NCBI GenBank assembly: GCA_021769725.1
Contig: JAETSI010000002.1
Location: 1 to 64,000, forward strand
DNA length: 64,000 bases
DNA from: Oscillospiraceae bacterium
Lineage (GTDB): Bacteria; Bacillota; Clostridia; Oscillospirales; Ruminococcaceae
Direction of reading: 5' to 3'
Position 1 is the first letter of the stretch. Each line of letters opens with the position of its first letter. Shown here piece after piece: positions 16,075-27,177 of this stretch. The notes beneath the pieces were generated by a model. The model did not search any database. It was not told where the DNA came from and saw only the letters and a list, made by a program, of their open reading frames with translations. Position numbers and translations under genes: made by a program.

Positions 16075-17154
16075 TCAGTCGAAGTATCCCTTAGCTGCAA
16101 GAAGTTCGGCAAGAAGCACGCCGCCGCCTGCCGCACCTCTTAATGTATTGTGCGAGAGACAAACGAATTTGTAGTCATACTGTGTATCTTCACGGAGACG
16201 ACCTGTAGAAACAGCCATACCTCCCTCAAGGTTTCTGTCAAGTTTAGCCTGTGGACGGTTGTCATCCTCGAAATAGTGGATAAACTGCTTCGGAGCGCTG
16301 GGGAGTTCAAGTTCCTGCGGAACACCCTTGAAATCAGCCCAGAGCTGAAGTATTTCTTCCTTGGAGGGCTTGTTTTCAAAGCTCACGAAAACAGCGGCTG
16401 TGTGACCGTCTGAAACGGGAACACGGAGGCACTGCGTCGTGATAGAAGGAGTTTCAGCCTTGACGATCTCATTGCCCTTGATCTCTCCCCATACTTTGAG
16501 GGGTTCCTGCTCGGATTTTTCTTCTTCGCCGCCGATAAACGGGATAAGGTTATCTACCATTTCAGGCCATGTCTCAAAGTTCTTTCCGGCGCCGGAAATA
16601 GCCTGATATGTACAGGCAAGAACGTTTTTGAGACCAAATTTTCTCAGGGGATGGAGCGCCGGAACGTAGCTCTGGATCGAGCAGTTGGACTTAACTGCGA
16701 TAAAGCCTTTCTTAGTGCCGAGACGCTTTCTCTGAGCCTTGATGATCTCAATGTGATCCGGATTAATTTCCGGAACTACCATTGGAACATCCGGAGTGAA
16801 TCTGTGGGCGGAGTTGTTGGAAACAATAGGACATTCAGCCTTTGCGTATGCTTCTTCAAGAGCCTTTATTTCGTCTTTTTTCATATCAACGGCACAGAAA
16901 CAGAAGTCTACCATTCCGGCGATCTTGTCAATATCCGATGTAGCGTCCATAAGAATCATATTCTTCATGGATTCAGGCATTGGAACTGTCATTTTCCAGC
17001 GGCTGCCTGCTGCTTCCTGATATGTCTGTCCGGCGCTTCTGGGTGAAGCGGCAAGAACCTTGACGCTGAACCAGGGATGATTTTCAAGCAGAGTTGCAAA
17101 TCTCTGACCTACCATGCCCGTTGCGCCGATAATACCAACATTGTACTGTTTCAT
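16075..17154 (-). CDS. asd: Aspartate-semialdehyde dehydrogenase
   Basis: 359 residues from the ATG behind AAGGAGA; the ORF-track start at 17193 lies inside the leader. It reduces aspartyl phosphate to aspartate semialdehyde with NADPH. The Rossmann motif 'GATGMVGQRF' is at the N-terminus and the active-site cysteine sits in 'KSNCSIQSYVPALHPL'. Length and the 'ACTYQAISGAGK' block place it with the fungal/archaeal-type branch also found in many Clostridia. It is the first gene of the lysine operon, immediately behind the riboswitch terminator. Confidence 0.95.
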   Translation of the reverse strand: MKQYNVGIIGATGMVGQRFATLLENHPWFSVKVLAASPRSAGQTYQEAAGSRWKMTVPMPESMKNMILMDATSDIDKIAGMVDFCFCAVDMKKDEIKALEEAYAKAECPIVSNNSAHRFTPDVPMVVPEINPDHIEIIKAQRKRLGTKKGFIAVKSNCSIQSYVPALHPLRKFGLKNVLACTYQAISGAGKNFETWPEMVDNLIPFIGGEEEKSEQEPLKVWGEIKGNEIVKAETPSITTQCLRVPVSDGHTAAVFVSFENKPSKEEILQLWADFKGVPQELELPSAPKQFIHYFEDDNRPQAKLDRNLEGGMAVSTGRLREDTQYDYKFVCLSHNTLRGAAGGGVLLAELLAAKGYFD

Positions 17155-17187
17155 AAATGATCTCCTTTTATAAAAAATTACTGAAAA

Positions 17188-17213
17188 TAACAAAAACCGG
17201 TTGCAAACCGGTT
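17188..17213 (-). terminator. Riboswitch-controlled terminator before asd
   Basis: AACCGGTT pairs with AACCGGTT across TGC, followed on the minus strand by TTTTTGTTATTTT. It lies directly between the lysine aptamer and asd, so it is the expression platform: lysine binding should favour this stem. Confidence 0.85.
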
Positions 17214-17258
17214 CATCATACGTTATAATAGAAATATTGACATCGGTATAAACAATGC

Positions 17259-17425
17259 CGATAGCTCTCCACCATAAAGCATGATGACAGTCGCAGACCT
17301 GTTGAGCCTGTGACCAGAACTGAATTTACCGGAGACAGTCCTTCGGCGGAATTGCCTTTCACCGGACTTCAAAGGAACGGTCATCCTCTGTCCGCTTACT
17401 GATCGCATCCGCACCTCTACCTTGT
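17259..17425 (-). promoter_or_regulatory. Lysine riboswitch (L-box)
   Basis: On the minus strand the aptamer contains the conserved L-box blocks in order: GGUAGAGGUGCGGAUG near the 5' side, a 'GUGAAAGGCA...GCCGAAGG' loop region, 'CUGGUCACAGG', 'CUGCGACUGUCAUC', and the closing 'GGUGGAGAGCUAUC'. These match the lysine riboswitch consensus. The location ahead of asd-dapA-dapB and the downstream terminator fit. High lysine should shut off the operon by premature termination. Confidence 0.95.
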
Positions 17426-17429
17426 TACT

Positions 17430-17458
17430 ATAATAGCACTTAATTTTTGATATGTCAA
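17430..17458 (-). promoter_or_regulatory. Promoter of the lysine operon
   Basis: On the minus strand TTGACA (17453-17458), a 17-base spacer and TATTAT (17430-17435). It starts transcription a few bases before the L-box. The plus-strand queA gene begins only 45 bases away, so divergent promoters overlap. Confidence 0.85.
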
Positions 17459-17502
17459 GAGTTTTTTTATATTATTGCAAATTAAACGAAAAGGAGAATT
17501 CC

Positions 17503-18534
17503 ATGCAAATTTTAAAATCTGATTTTTATTATGATCTTCCCGAGGAGCTTATAGCTCAGACGCCGGTCGAACCGAGGAGCGCTTCCCGGATGATGTGTGT
17601 TGACCGACGTACCGGAGAGGTCAGCCACGACCACTTCTATAATCTATGCAATCATCTGCGTGAGGGTGATTTGCTGGTAATGAACGATTCTCGTGTTATT
17701 CCCGCCAGACTGTATGGAGAGAAGATTGGAAACGGTACGTTTATCGAGTTCCTGCTGCTTGAGCAGAAGGGCGATAAGGTCTGGGAGATAATCTGCCGTC
17801 CCGGTAAAAAGGCAAAGGTCGGCACAAGATTCAGCTTTGGCGGCGGACGTCTTACTGCTGAAGTAACCGAGGTAAAGGACGACGGAAACAGGATAGTCCG
17901 GTTTGAGTGCGAGGGAAATTTCTTCACTGCTCTTGACGATGTGGGACAGATGCCGCTGCCGCCTTATATCACGACAAAGTTGGAGAACAAGGAGCGTTAT
18001 CAGACGGTATATTCCAGAGAACTCGGCTCTGCGGCTGCTCCGACGGCAGGACTGCATTTTACTCCGGAGCTGCTTGACAAACTCCGTGAGAAGGGCGTAA
18101 AAACGGCATTTGTTACGCTTCATGTGGGGCTGGGAACTTTCCGTCCCGTGAAAGAGGATAACGTTCTCGATCACAAAATGCACAGCGAGCACTATTATCT
18201 TCCGAAAGAAACTGCTGATCTCATAAACGAGACAAAGGCTAAGGGCGGACGTGTTATTGCTGTGGGAACTACATCCTGCCGTACTCTTGAAAGCGTGACG
18301 ACGTTTTATAACGAGATATCCGAGCATGACGGATATACGGATATTTTCATTTATCCCGGCTATGAATTCAAGTGCATTGACGGTCTTATCACCAATTTCC
18401 ACCTGCCGGAAAGTACGCTTATAATGCTTGTTTCGGCGTTTATGGGATATGACAACACTATGAATGCCTACAAAAAAGCCGTTGAGGAGCGTTACCGCTT
18501 TTTCAGCTTCGGAGATTCGATGTGTATTTTGTAA
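17503..18534 (+). CDS. queA: tRNA preQ1(34) S-adenosylmethionine ribosyltransferase-isomerase
   Basis: 343 residues from the ATG behind AAAAGGAG; the track start at 17452 lacks such a site. It makes epoxyqueuosine from preQ1 at the tRNA wobble position using SAM. Family signatures: '[24 protein letters not shown]' at the N-terminus, '[12 protein letters not shown]', '[16 protein letters not shown]', '[10 protein letters not shown]', '[10 protein letters not shown]' and '[17 protein letters not shown]'. It is the first gene of a queuosine operon with tgt, with a small PAS gene between them. Confidence 0.97.
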   Translation: MQILKSDFYYDLPEELIAQTPVEPRSASRMMCVDRRTGEVSHDHFYNLCNHLREGDLLVMNDSRVIPARLYGEKIGNGTFIEFLLLEQKGDKVWEIICRPGKKAKVGTRFSFGGGRLTAEVTEVKDDGNRIVRFECEGNFFTALDDVGQMPLPPYITTKLENKERYQTVYSRELGSAAAPTAGLHFTPELLDKLREKGVKTAFVTLHVGLGTFRPVKEDNVLDHKMHSEHYYLPKETADLINETKAKGGRVIAVGTTSCRTLESVTTFYNEISEHDGYTDIFIYPGYEFKCIDGLITNFHLPESTLIMLVSAFMGYDNTMNAYKKAVEERYRFFSFGDSMCIL

Positions 18535-18547
18535 AGGAGCGCTAAAA

Positions 18548-18922
18548 ATGGGTATTTCAGTATTTTTCAGGAGTATAGTCGAGAGCGATCCGGCACGGGT
18601 GATCGTCTGCGACCTTGGGCATAAGATAATCTATATGAACCCTGCGGCTTCCGCATTTTATGAACAGAAAGGTGTTCATCTTCTGGGCAGTTCGCTTCTT
18701 GACTGCCACAACAGTGAATCCAATGATAAAATCAGGGCTGTAGTGAAGTGGTTCGGAGAAAGCCGTGACAACAACCGGATATTTACATTCCATAACGAAA
18801 AGGAAAAAAAGGATGTTTATATGGTAGCTCTACGTGATGAAGACGGAAGACTTATCGGCTATTACGAGAAGCATGAGTACCGTACGCCGGAGACGGACGA
18901 GCCATATAAGGATATAAAATAA
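18548..18922 (+). CDS. Small stand-alone PAS-domain protein
   Basis: 124 residues from the ATG behind AAAGGAG. The pattern 'VIVCDLGHKIIYMNPAASAFYEQKG...LLGSSLLDCHN' followed by 'DVYMVALRDEDGRLIGYYEKHE' is a complete PAS fold, of the kind seen beside DUF438 domains. No output domain is attached, so it may bind a small ligand or a partner protein. It sits between queA and tgt with 13- and 9-base gaps and must be cotranscribed with them. What it senses is not visible from sequence. Confidence 0.8.
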   Translation: MGISVFFRSIVESDPARVIVCDLGHKIIYMNPAASAFYEQKGVHLLGSSLLDCHNSESNDKIRAVVKWFGESRDNNRIFTFHNEKEKKDVYMVALRDEDGRLIGYYEKHEYRTPETDEPYKDIK

Positions 18923-20062
<1,140 letters not shown>

Positions 20063-20072
20063 GGTGATTTTT

Positions 20073-20714
20073 GTGATAACAGCAATTTTTGATCTTGACG
20101 GCACTCTTGCCGATACATTGCAGGATCTTGCCGATGCTGTGAATTATGGTTTGAAAGAACTCGGATATCCTATACATTCCGTAGAAAGCTATAAGCAAAT
20201 GGTGGGAAACGGAGCTAAGAAGTTATGTTTTCGTGCGCTTCCCGATGGCAGCAAGGACAGGGAAGGAGAACTTTATGATATATTCTGTATCCGCTACGGA
20301 AGTCATTATCTGGACAATACCCAGCTGTATGACGGAATTGCGGAAACGATAAGAATTCTTTCACAGTCCGGAGTGAAGCTTGCAGTAGCTACAAATAAGC
20401 CGCAGGATGCCGCCAGAAAGATAATTGCAGCGTTTCTTCCGGAAGCAGGATTCTTCAAGGTACTGGGCGGCTGTGATGAACGTCCGAAAAAGCCGGATCC
20501 TGCCGTGATAAGAGAGATACTTGACGGTCTTCCGGATGACAACTTAGTATACATGATAGGTGACAGTAATGTGGATATACGGACGGCAAAAAATTCTGGG
20601 CTTATTTCCATAGGATGTGCATGGGGATTTCGTGGGCGGCATGAGCTTGAAGCTGAGGGTGCGGCATATATTGCAGAAAAGCCGCAGGATATCGCTGAAA
20701 TAATACTAGGATAG
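20073..20714 (+). CDS. HAD-superfamily phosphatase, phosphoglycolate phosphatase-like
   Basis: About 213 residues from GTG 20073, seven bases after GAGGTG; an upstream ATG overlaps the ribosome binding site and is unlikely. HAD motif I 'FDLDGTLADTLQDL', motif II 'LAVATNKPQDAARKII', and motifs III/IV 'KPDPAVIREIL...YMIGDSNVDIRTAKNSGL' are intact, with the alpha-helical C1 cap of the Gph/PGP group. It probably removes phosphate from a small metabolite such as 2-phosphoglycolate. It follows tgt by 10 bases. Confidence 0.85.
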   Translation: MITAIFDLDGTLADTLQDLADAVNYGLKELGYPIHSVESYKQMVGNGAKKLCFRALPDGSKDREGELYDIFCIRYGSHYLDNTQLYDGIAETIRILSQSGVKLAVATNKPQDAARKIIAAFLPEAGFFKVLGGCDERPKKPDPAVIREILDGLPDDNLVYMIGDSNVDIRTAKNSGLISIGCAWGFRGRHELEAEGAAYIAEKPQDIAEIILG

Positions 20715-20725
20715 GAGGTATGACA

Positions 20726-21865
20726 ATGGCACGTGGAAAAAAGAAAAAAACAGAACCGGAAGTTTATACAGATGAACAGCTCAGAATTGTTGAAAAACAC
20801 ATCGGGGATAATTTCGGTACGGTCAGCAACTACTTTCAGAATAAGGAAGAGGGGCGTATAACGCTTAATATAAATGTTATCCCTGCAAGCCGCAAGAATC
20901 CGTATATAACACTGGTGACAACCGGAATGGGCGCTCATGTTATGAAAGCGGAAGGAAAAAGCGGAGAAAAGTATTGCAGCCGGGGAGAACTCGTGCTCTG
21001 TCTGCCGCCTGGCTGGAAGCTTGACGGCAGCGAACCGTACGCTTTCTGGCCGGTGCATCTGCTTGACCTGATCGCAGAATTTTCCGCCGGAGACGATACC
21101 TGGCTGAGCTGGGGGCACACAATTGACTACGGAAAGAATTTCCAGGAACAGTCCGGATTCCGTGGTGTCATACTTCTGATGTCCATGTTTGGTAAGGAAT
21201 CCTGGGAATGCAAGCTTTCTGAGGATGAGGAGGTCACGTTTTACCAGGTGATACCACTTACCGAAAGCGAGCTCATGTTTGCAGAGAAAAACGGATCGGC
21301 GGCCCTCACTGACCGCATGGGCAGGGATTTTTCAAAGGTGGCAGATCCGGAAAGACGCTCCTGTGTCCCTGACAATTTCGGCGATATTCTTGATACAGTA
21401 GGGGATCACGCATGCAAGATAGAGGAAAAGGAACTTGACATCTCGGATATAAACGGCGCCGATCATATTGCCGCATTTTTGCGATGGATGATAGAACATG
21501 ATATGATAAACGATGAATTTCTTGATTATTTTGCCGATGAGTTCCGGCTGATACGATCTGGTGAACTGGATATACGGAAGTTCCTCATAAATTCTCTGGA
21601 CGGAGAACTGAACAAAGAACTTTTTACCGAAGAGGGAAAGGCGTTTTCCGGATATTATTACGATTTTTATGGTGACGGCGATGCTCCGTGCTATCCCTCT
21701 GACGTAGACAGCATGGCTCTTGATTATTTCGGCGAAGAGCGTTACAACAGTGACGAATTCAGCGACGAGGCATATCTTTTTGTACCGTTTGACGAGGCTT
21801 ATTTTGAGCATATGTCCGGATATATTGACAAAGCGTACAATAAGTTTCTGCAAGATTTGAAGTAG
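20726..21865 (+). CDS. Suppressor-of-fused (SUFU) domain protein
   Basis: About 379 residues; the second ATG (20726) has correct spacing from AGGAGG. Residues about 20-190 match the bacterial SUFU fold: 'RITLNINVIPASRKNPYITLVTTGMG', 'LVLCLPPGWKL', 'FWPVHLLDLIAEFSAGDDTWLSWGHTIDYG', 'VIPLTESELMFAEKNGS'. The C-terminal ~150 residues are acidic and unassigned. Bacterial SUFU proteins include contact-toxin immunity proteins, but no toxin is nearby. The gene lies in a housekeeping run, so this copy may be domesticated. Confidence 0.8.
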   Translation: MARGKKKKTEPEVYTDEQLRIVEKHIGDNFGTVSNYFQNKEEGRITLNINVIPASRKNPYITLVTTGMGAHVMKAEGKSGEKYCSRGELVLCLPPGWKLDGSEPYAFWPVHLLDLIAEFSAGDDTWLSWGHTIDYGKNFQEQSGFRGVILLMSMFGKESWECKLSEDEEVTFYQVIPLTESELMFAEKNGSAALTDRMGRDFSKVADPERRSCVPDNFGDILDTVGDHACKIEEKELDISDINGADHIAAFLRWMIEHDMINDEFLDYFADEFRLIRSGELDIRKFLINSLDGELNKELFTEEGKAFSGYYYDFYGDGDAPCYPSDVDSMALDYFGEERYNSDEFSDEAYLFVPFDEAYFEHMSGYIDKAYNKFLQDLK

Positions 21866-21868
21866 GTA

Positions 21869-21897
21869 TTGACAAATGTGCTGATTTGTTGTAAAAT
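21869..21897 (+). promoter_or_regulatory. Promoter of secA
   Basis: TTGACA (21869-21874), 17-base spacer, TAAAAT (21892-21897), about 60 bases before the secA ATG. Confidence 0.8.
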
Positions 21898-21958
21898 ATA
21901 TTATATGTATTTATATCTTAAAGAAATAATCATCAATACATGAAAAGGCGGTATACAA

Positions 21959-24718
21959 ATGGGTTTATTCAAAGGAATTTTCGGCGCTAACGGTTACAGC
22001 AACAGAGAGCTGAAGCGTATCGAACCTATTAAAAATAAAGTCCTTGCACTTGACGAAGAGTATCAGAAACTTTCTGATGCCGAACTCAAGGCAAAAACTC
22101 AGGAATTCAAGGACAGGCTTGAAGAAGGCGAAACACTTGACGATATTCTTCCAGAGGCTCTTGCAACGGTAAGAGAGGCAGCATGGCGAGTTCTGGAAAA
22201 AAAGCCATACCCTGTACAGATTATCGGTGCTATCGTTCTTCATCAGGGACGTATAGCCGAAATGAAAACAGGTGAAGGTAAAACTCTTGTTGCCTGTGTT
22301 GCTTCATATCTCAATGCTCTTTCCGGTCTTGGCGTTCACGTTGTTACGGTAAACGACTACCTTGCCAAAACCCAGGCTGAGGAAATGGGAAAGGTTCACC
22401 GCTGGCTTGGACTTACTGTAGGATGCATTCTTCACGGTCTCACTAACGATGAAAGACGTGAAGCTTATAACTGTGATGTAACTTATGCAACAAACAATGA
22501 ACTCGGATTCGATTACCTCCGTGACAACATGGTAACTCATAAGGAAGAACGTGTTCAGCGTGCTCCTAACTTTGCTATCGTGGACGAAGTCGATTCAATA
22601 CTTATCGACGAAGCACGTACTCCTCTTATTATCTCCGGAAGAGGGGACAAGTCTACTGATCTTTATTCGATCGTTGACCGCTTTGCCAAGACGCTTACGC
22701 CTACGACCGTTGTTGAAATGGATGACAAGGCAGATCAGGACGCTCTAAATGAGACAGCCGACTATATTATTGACGAAAAGGCTAAAACTGCAACTATCAC
22801 TCAGCGTGGTGTAAAAAAGGCAGAGGCTGCTTTCAATGTTGAAAACCTTATGGATCCTGATAATATGACGCTTCTTCACCATATCAACCAGGCTATCAAG
22901 GCAAACGGCGTTATGAAGAACGATATTGACTATGTTGTCAAGGACGGAGAAATTATTATCGTTGACGAATTTACGGGACGTCTTATGATGGGACGCCGTT
23001 TCAATGACGGACTTCATCAGGCAATCGAGGCAAAGGAAGGCGTAAAGATCAAGAGCGAATCAAAGACTCTTGCAACTATTACTTTCCAGAATTTCTTCCG
23101 TCTTTATACAAAGCTCTCCGGAATGACCGGTACGGCTATGACCGAAGAAGCAGAGTTCAAGGAAATCTATAAACTGGACGTTATCTCTATTCCGACAAAT
23201 AAGCCCGTTATCAGAATTGATCATAACGATCAGGTATTCAGTTCGGAAAAGGGAAAGTATGCCGCTATCATAGAGAAGATCATTGAATGCCATGATAAAG
23301 GACAGCCTATCCTTGTAGGTACGGTATCTATTGAAAAATCTGAACTTCTTTCAGCTATGCTGAAAAGAAAAGGAATCAAGCATGAAGTACTCAATGCCAA
23401 GCAGCACGCCAAGGAAGCTGAAATCGTAGCTCAGGCAGGCAAGTACGGCGCTGTTACCATTGCAACAAATATGGCAGGACGTGGTACCGATATCATGCTG
23501 GGAGGAAACGCAGAATTCCTTGCAAGAGCAGAAATGAGAAAGCGTCAGATACCTGAGGAAATAATTACTGAGGCTATAGGCTTTGCTGATACTGAAGATC
23601 AGGAAATCTTACAGGCAAGAGAGCTGTATCGTCAGCTTTACAATAAGTTTAACGAGGAAGTAAAGGAAAAGGCAGTAAAGGTAAAGGAAGCCGGAGGTCT
23701 TTACATTCTGGGTACGGAACGTCATGAATCACGACGTATTGACAATCAGCTTCGAGGACGCTCCGGACGTCAGGGCGACGAGGGCGAAAGCTGCTTCTTC
23801 CTTTCAGTAGAAGATGATCTTATGCGTATTTTTGCCGGTGAACGTCTTGAAAATATGATGAGAACACTCAATGTTGATGAAAGTATGCCTATCGAAAGCA
23901 AACTCCTTACAAAGATTATTGAATCTTCACAGAAAAAGGTTGAGGGCAACAATTTTAGTATCAGAAAGAATGTTCTTAATTATGATGACGTTATGAACAC
24001 TCAGCGTGAGATCATATATAAGCAGAGATCGCAGGTTCTTGACGGCGAAGATCTCCACGAGAGCATTCTCAAAATGATGGAAGATCTCATTACAACTACT
24101 GTTAATACTTATCTCGTTGATGAAACGGTTAAGGAAGAATGGAATATTATAGGTCTTAAGGATCATTTCCAGGGATGGCTCCTTGGACCGGAAGATCTTG
24201 AATTCACCGAAGAAGAACTTGAGGATGTCACCAAGGAGGATATAATTCAGGCTCTCAGTGAAAAGGCAGGAGAGATTTATCAGGCTAAGGAAGAAGAATA
24301 CGGGGAAGAGGTAATGCGTGAACTGGAACGTGTTATCTTGCTTAAAGTTGTTGATACAAAGTGGATGGCTCACATCGACGATATGGAGGAGCTGAAAAAG
24401 GGTATCGGACTGCGCTCCTACGGTCAGAAGAATCCTGTTATTGAGTATCGCTTTGAAGGATTTGAAATGTTCGACGCAATGGTAGAGGCTATCCGTGAGG
24501 ATACTATACATATGCTCCTTACCGTAAAGGTGAGAAAGGACAGTATGCCGGAGCGTGAACAAGTAGCAAAGCCGGATGCTCCTAATGCCGGAGCAGGCGA
24601 CGGCAGTTTTTCCAATCAGGCTAAGGCAAAGAAGATAAAAGATAATGATCCATGTCCATGCGGCAGCGGCAAAAAGTATAAGAAGTGCTGCAAGGCAAAG
24701 GATATGGAAAATAAGTAA
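21959..24718 (+). CDS. secA: Preprotein translocase ATPase SecA
   Basis: 919 residues. It powers protein export through SecYEG at the inner face of the membrane. Walker A '[12 protein letters not shown]' near residue 100, DEAD-type '[21 protein letters not shown]' near 205, 'GMTGTA', '[17 protein letters not shown]' near 505, and '[21 protein letters not shown]' are intact. The C-terminus carries the zinc-binding SEC-C tail [13 protein letters not shown], which contacts SecB or ribosomes. It has its own promoter and terminator. Confidence 0.98.
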   Translation: MGLFKGIFGANGYSNRELKRIEPIKNKVLALDEEYQKLSDAELKAKTQEFKDRLEEGETLDDILPEALATVREAAWRVLEKKPYPVQIIGAIVLHQGRIAEMKTGEGKTLVACVASYLNALSGLGVHVVTVNDYLAKTQAEEMGKVHRWLGLTVGCILHGLTNDERREAYNCDVTYATNNELGFDYLRDNMVTHKEERVQRAPNFAIVDEVDSILIDEARTPLIISGRGDKSTDLYSIVDRFAKTLTPTTVVEMDDKADQDALNETADYIIDEKAKTATITQRGVKKAEAAFNVENLMDPDNMTLLHHINQAIKANGVMKNDIDYVVKDGEIIIVDEFTGRLMMGRRFNDGLHQAIEAKEGVKIKSESKTLATITFQNFFRLYTKLSGMTGTAMTEEAEFKEIYKLDVISIPTNKPVIRIDHNDQVFSSEKGKYAAIIEKIIECHDKGQPILVGTVSIEKSELLSAMLKRKGIKHEVLNAKQHAKEAEIVAQAGKYGAVTIATNMAGRGTDIMLGGNAEFLARAEMRKRQIPEEIITEAIGFADTEDQEILQARELYRQLYNKFNEEVKEKAVKVKEAGGLYILGTERHESRRIDNQLRGRSGRQGDEGESCFFLSVEDDLMRIFAGERLENMMRTLNVDESMPIESKLLTKIIESSQKKVEGNNFSIRKNVLNYDDVMNTQREIIYKQRSQVLDGEDLHESILKMMEDLITTTVNTYLVDETVKEEWNIIGLKDHFQGWLLGPEDLEFTEEELEDVTKEDIIQALSEKAGEIYQAKEEEYGEEVMRELERVILLKVVDTKWMAHIDDMEELKKGIGLRSYGQKNPVIEYRFEGFEMFDAMVEAIREDTIHMLLTVKVRKDSMPEREQVAKPDAPNAGAGDGSFSNQAKAKKIKDNDPCPCGSGKKYKKCCKAKDMENK

Positions 24719-24729
24719 TACTAAAGTTC

Positions 24730-24762
24730 ACAAAGGCGGATGCATAGTCCGCCTTTTGTTGC
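24730..24762 (+). terminator. Terminator after secA
   Basis: ACAAAGGCGGA pairs with TCCGCCTTTTGT around TGCATAG; the T-rich 3' arm ends it. Read-through to the next lipoprotein gene is possible. Confidence 0.75.
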
Positions 24763-24784
24763 AGAAAGGTCAGGTAAGGATCAG

Positions 24785-25504
24785 ATGAGAAAGTATTTTA
24801 TTCTTCTGATAGCAGCAGGAATCTTATCCGGATGTTCTGACAGAGAAAAAAGCTCTGCTTCAAGCGAAAAAGAAAAAGTTCCTGTTTCGGATATCAAAGG
24901 GGAAACAACAATTCCGGAGACATCTGAATCCGCAGCTTTGAAAGATTCAGAGTATAAATTCAAAGTTGAAGATGACGGTATCGTGTATTATGACGGAGGT
25001 TCTGTTTTACAGAAAATAGAGCTTGACTGTACGGATCTTATAAAGCGTGCCGAGAGCTATGACCGTGATCCGGAAGAATTTCTCATAATTTCCGATTTCA
25101 ACTTTGACGGTTATGATGATCTTTTTGTACCAAATATAATCGGAACTCCGAACATTCCGGGTACATATTTTTATATGAACCCTACAAGAGATTTCAATTC
25201 TTTTGAAAAATGGGACGTGCTGAATGAGATAGGACAGCTTATGGACGTCGATGCAGATAATCAGGTTCTGGATCTTGCGGTAAAGATAAGTGCCGCCGAT
25301 CATGAAACCATCGTCTATAAGTGGAAGTCAGGCAGGCTTGTTCCCGTTACACGCAAGCATGATTATGTCAGCAGCGAGGACGGTCAGCATTATATATATC
25401 GTTTTGAATATGATGAAAATGGTGAGGAAATTCTTGTAATAAAGGAGTGCGTCACCGTTGACGAGGACGGAAACGAAGTGGTTTCCGAAGTTTCCGGGAG
25501 GTGA
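24785..25504 (+). CDS. Predicted lipoprotein, uncharacterised
   Basis: About 239 residues from the ATG at 24785 (site TAAGGA); the longer track start includes the secA terminator and is rejected. A signal peptide ends in a lipobox LSGC, followed by a Ser/Thr/Glu-rich linker. 'FLIISDFNFDGYDDLFVPN' resembles a single FG-GAP/VCBS-like Asp-rich repeat, and the C-terminus 'YRFEYDENGEEILVIKECVTVDEDG' is beta-rich. Probably a surface calcium-binding or structural protein. It is followed after five bases by the methyltransferase. Confidence 0.7.
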   Translation: MRKYFILLIAAGILSGCSDREKSSASSEKEKVPVSDIKGETTIPETSESAALKDSEYKFKVEDDGIVYYDGGSVLQKIELDCTDLIKRAESYDRDPEEFLIISDFNFDGYDDLFVPNIIGTPNIPGTYFYMNPTRDFNSFEKWDVLNEIGQLMDVDADNQVLDLAVKISAADHETIVYKWKSGRLVPVTRKHDYVSSEDGQHYIYRFEYDENGEEILVIKECVTVDEDGNEVVSEVSGR

Positions 25505-25509
25505 AACAG

Positions 25510-26277
25510 ATGTCGGGCTACAGCGCTTTTGCACGATTTTATGATAAACTTACGGCGAATATCGACTACCGGAAGCGGGGAGAATATTTTCATGAGATAA
25601 TAAAGAAATTCAAGACAACAAGCGGAAACATCCTCCTTGATCTCGCCTGCGGAACGGGCAGTATTTCAGAGGTAATGGCAGATCTCGGATACGATGTTAT
25701 CGGCGTTGACAATTCCGATGAAATGCTGGGAATAGCCATAGAAAAAAAGTTTGGCAGCGGCAGCAGCATACAGTATCTTTGCCAGGATATGCGCCGCCTG
25801 GATATGTACGGAACGGTAGATGTAACGATATGTGCCCTGGACAGCATAAATCATCTGCCGTCCATTGAGGATGTACGGAAGGTTTTTGAGGGCGTGGCAT
25901 TTTTTTCCGAGCTTGAAGGCTTGTTTATCTTTGATGTGAATACGCTGTACAAGCACCGGAATATTCTCGCTGACAATACTTTCACATATGAGGCAGAGGG
26001 TGTTTACTGCGTATGGGAAAATACTCTGAACAGAGAAACTGATGACGTACACATGAATCTTGAATTCTTTGAGGAGCTTGACAACGGTTTATACGAACGA
26101 AGCTCCGATAGCTTTTCTGAGAAAGCGTACAGTGAAGCAGATCTTGAAAGGGTTCTGGCAGAGTCGGGGTTTAAGCTTCTTGCCAAATACGGGGATGATA
26201 CATTCGCACCGCCTGCTGATGATACGCAGCGTATAGTATATGTTGCACGATGCATACGAAATGGTCAGAATATATGA
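25510..26277 (+). CDS. Class I SAM-dependent methyltransferase
   Basis: 255 residues from the ATG behind GGGAGGTG. Motif I 'ILLDLACGTGSISEVMADLGYDVIGVDNSDEML' is near residue 40, with 'DVTICALDSINHL' as the post-motif strand. The N-terminal 'FARFYDKLTANIDYRKRGEYF' is typical of a widespread clostridial group often found beside hslO, as here. Substrate unknown. It forms a tight run with hslO and hflX. Confidence 0.88.
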   Translation: MSGYSAFARFYDKLTANIDYRKRGEYFHEIIKKFKTTSGNILLDLACGTGSISEVMADLGYDVIGVDNSDEMLGIAIEKKFGSGSSIQYLCQDMRRLDMYGTVDVTICALDSINHLPSIEDVRKVFEGVAFFSELEGLFIFDVNTLYKHRNILADNTFTYEAEGVYCVWENTLNRETDDVHMNLEFFEELDNGLYERSSDSFSEKAYSEADLERVLAESGFKLLAKYGDDTFAPPADDTQRIVYVARCIRNGQNI

Positions 26278-26289
26278 AAGGATAATACA

Positions 26290-27177
26290 ATGGGTAAATT
26301 ATATAGGGCAATATCGGCAGATGGTTCTGCCTTTGCAGAAGTTCTTGACGCTAAGGATATCGTATCGGAGATAGAGCGGATTCACACAACATCTGCGGTC
26401 ATAACCGCAGGTCTGGGACGGTTGACTATAGCCGCTTCCCTTATGGGATATATGCTTAAAGGCGAAAATGACAGCATTACTCTCCGTATAAACGGCGGAG
26501 GCCCTGCCGGACAGCTTACCGCCGTTGCCGACAGCCGGGGAAATGTAAAAAGCTGTGTTGCAAATCCGGTTGTGGAAATTCCACTTAACGCTCAGGGAAA
26601 GCTTGATGTCGGCGGAGCTGTCGGACGTGACGGTAATCTTTCCGTTGTGCGTGATATGGGACTTAAAGAGCCGTATGTAGGAGTAATTCCGCTTGTTTCC
26701 GGTGAGATCGCCGAGGATATTGCAAATTATTATGCAGTCAGCGAGCAGATACCTACGGTATGCAGTCTGGGAGTTCTGGTAAATCCCGATCTGACGGTAA
26801 GGTCGGCAGGAGGATTTTTAGTGCAGCTGCTGCCGTTTGCAGATGAAAAATGCATAGATATCATCGAGGAAAATATCAATAAAATGCCGCCGATCTCCAA
26901 GCTGCTGGATGAGGGAGTATCGCCGGAGGAAATTGCCGGTATGCTTCTTAAAGGTCTTGACCCCAACGAGCTTGATACGGCTTCACCGGAGTACCGCTGC
27001 GATTGCAGCCGTGAGAGAACGGAAAAGGTCTTAATAAGTATCGGTGCGGACGAGCTGAATGATATAGCCGAAGAGGGGAAAGATACAGAAGTGTGCTGCC
27101 ATTTCTGCGGTAAGAAATATGTTTTTACTCCGGGTGAGATCAGAAATCTGATGAACAGTATAAGAAAGGAATCCTGA
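26290..27177 (+). CDS. hslO: Redox-regulated chaperone Hsp33
   Basis: 295 residues, normal Hsp33 length. It binds unfolding proteins during oxidative stress once its zinc centre is oxidised. The cysteines 'CDCSRER' near 236 and 'CHFCGKKY' near 270 form the CXC-X(n)-CXXC zinc site. 'TTSAVITAGLGRLTIAASLMG' and 'INGGGPAGQLTAVADSRG' are typical of the N-terminal core. Its stop overlaps the hflX start (TGATG), so translation is coupled. An anaerobe would use it against oxygen exposure. Confidence 0.97.
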   Translation: MGKLYRAISADGSAFAEVLDAKDIVSEIERIHTTSAVITAGLGRLTIAASLMGYMLKGENDSITLRINGGGPAGQLTAVADSRGNVKSCVANPVVEIPLNAQGKLDVGGAVGRDGNLSVVRDMGLKEPYVGVIPLVSGEIAEDIANYYAVSEQIPTVCSLGVLVNPDLTVRSAGGFLVQLLPFADEKCIDIIEENINKMPPISKLLDEGVSPEEIAGMLLKGLDPNELDTASPEYRCDCSRERTEKVLISIGADELNDIAEEGKDTEVCCHFCGKKYVFTPGEIRNLMNSIRKES

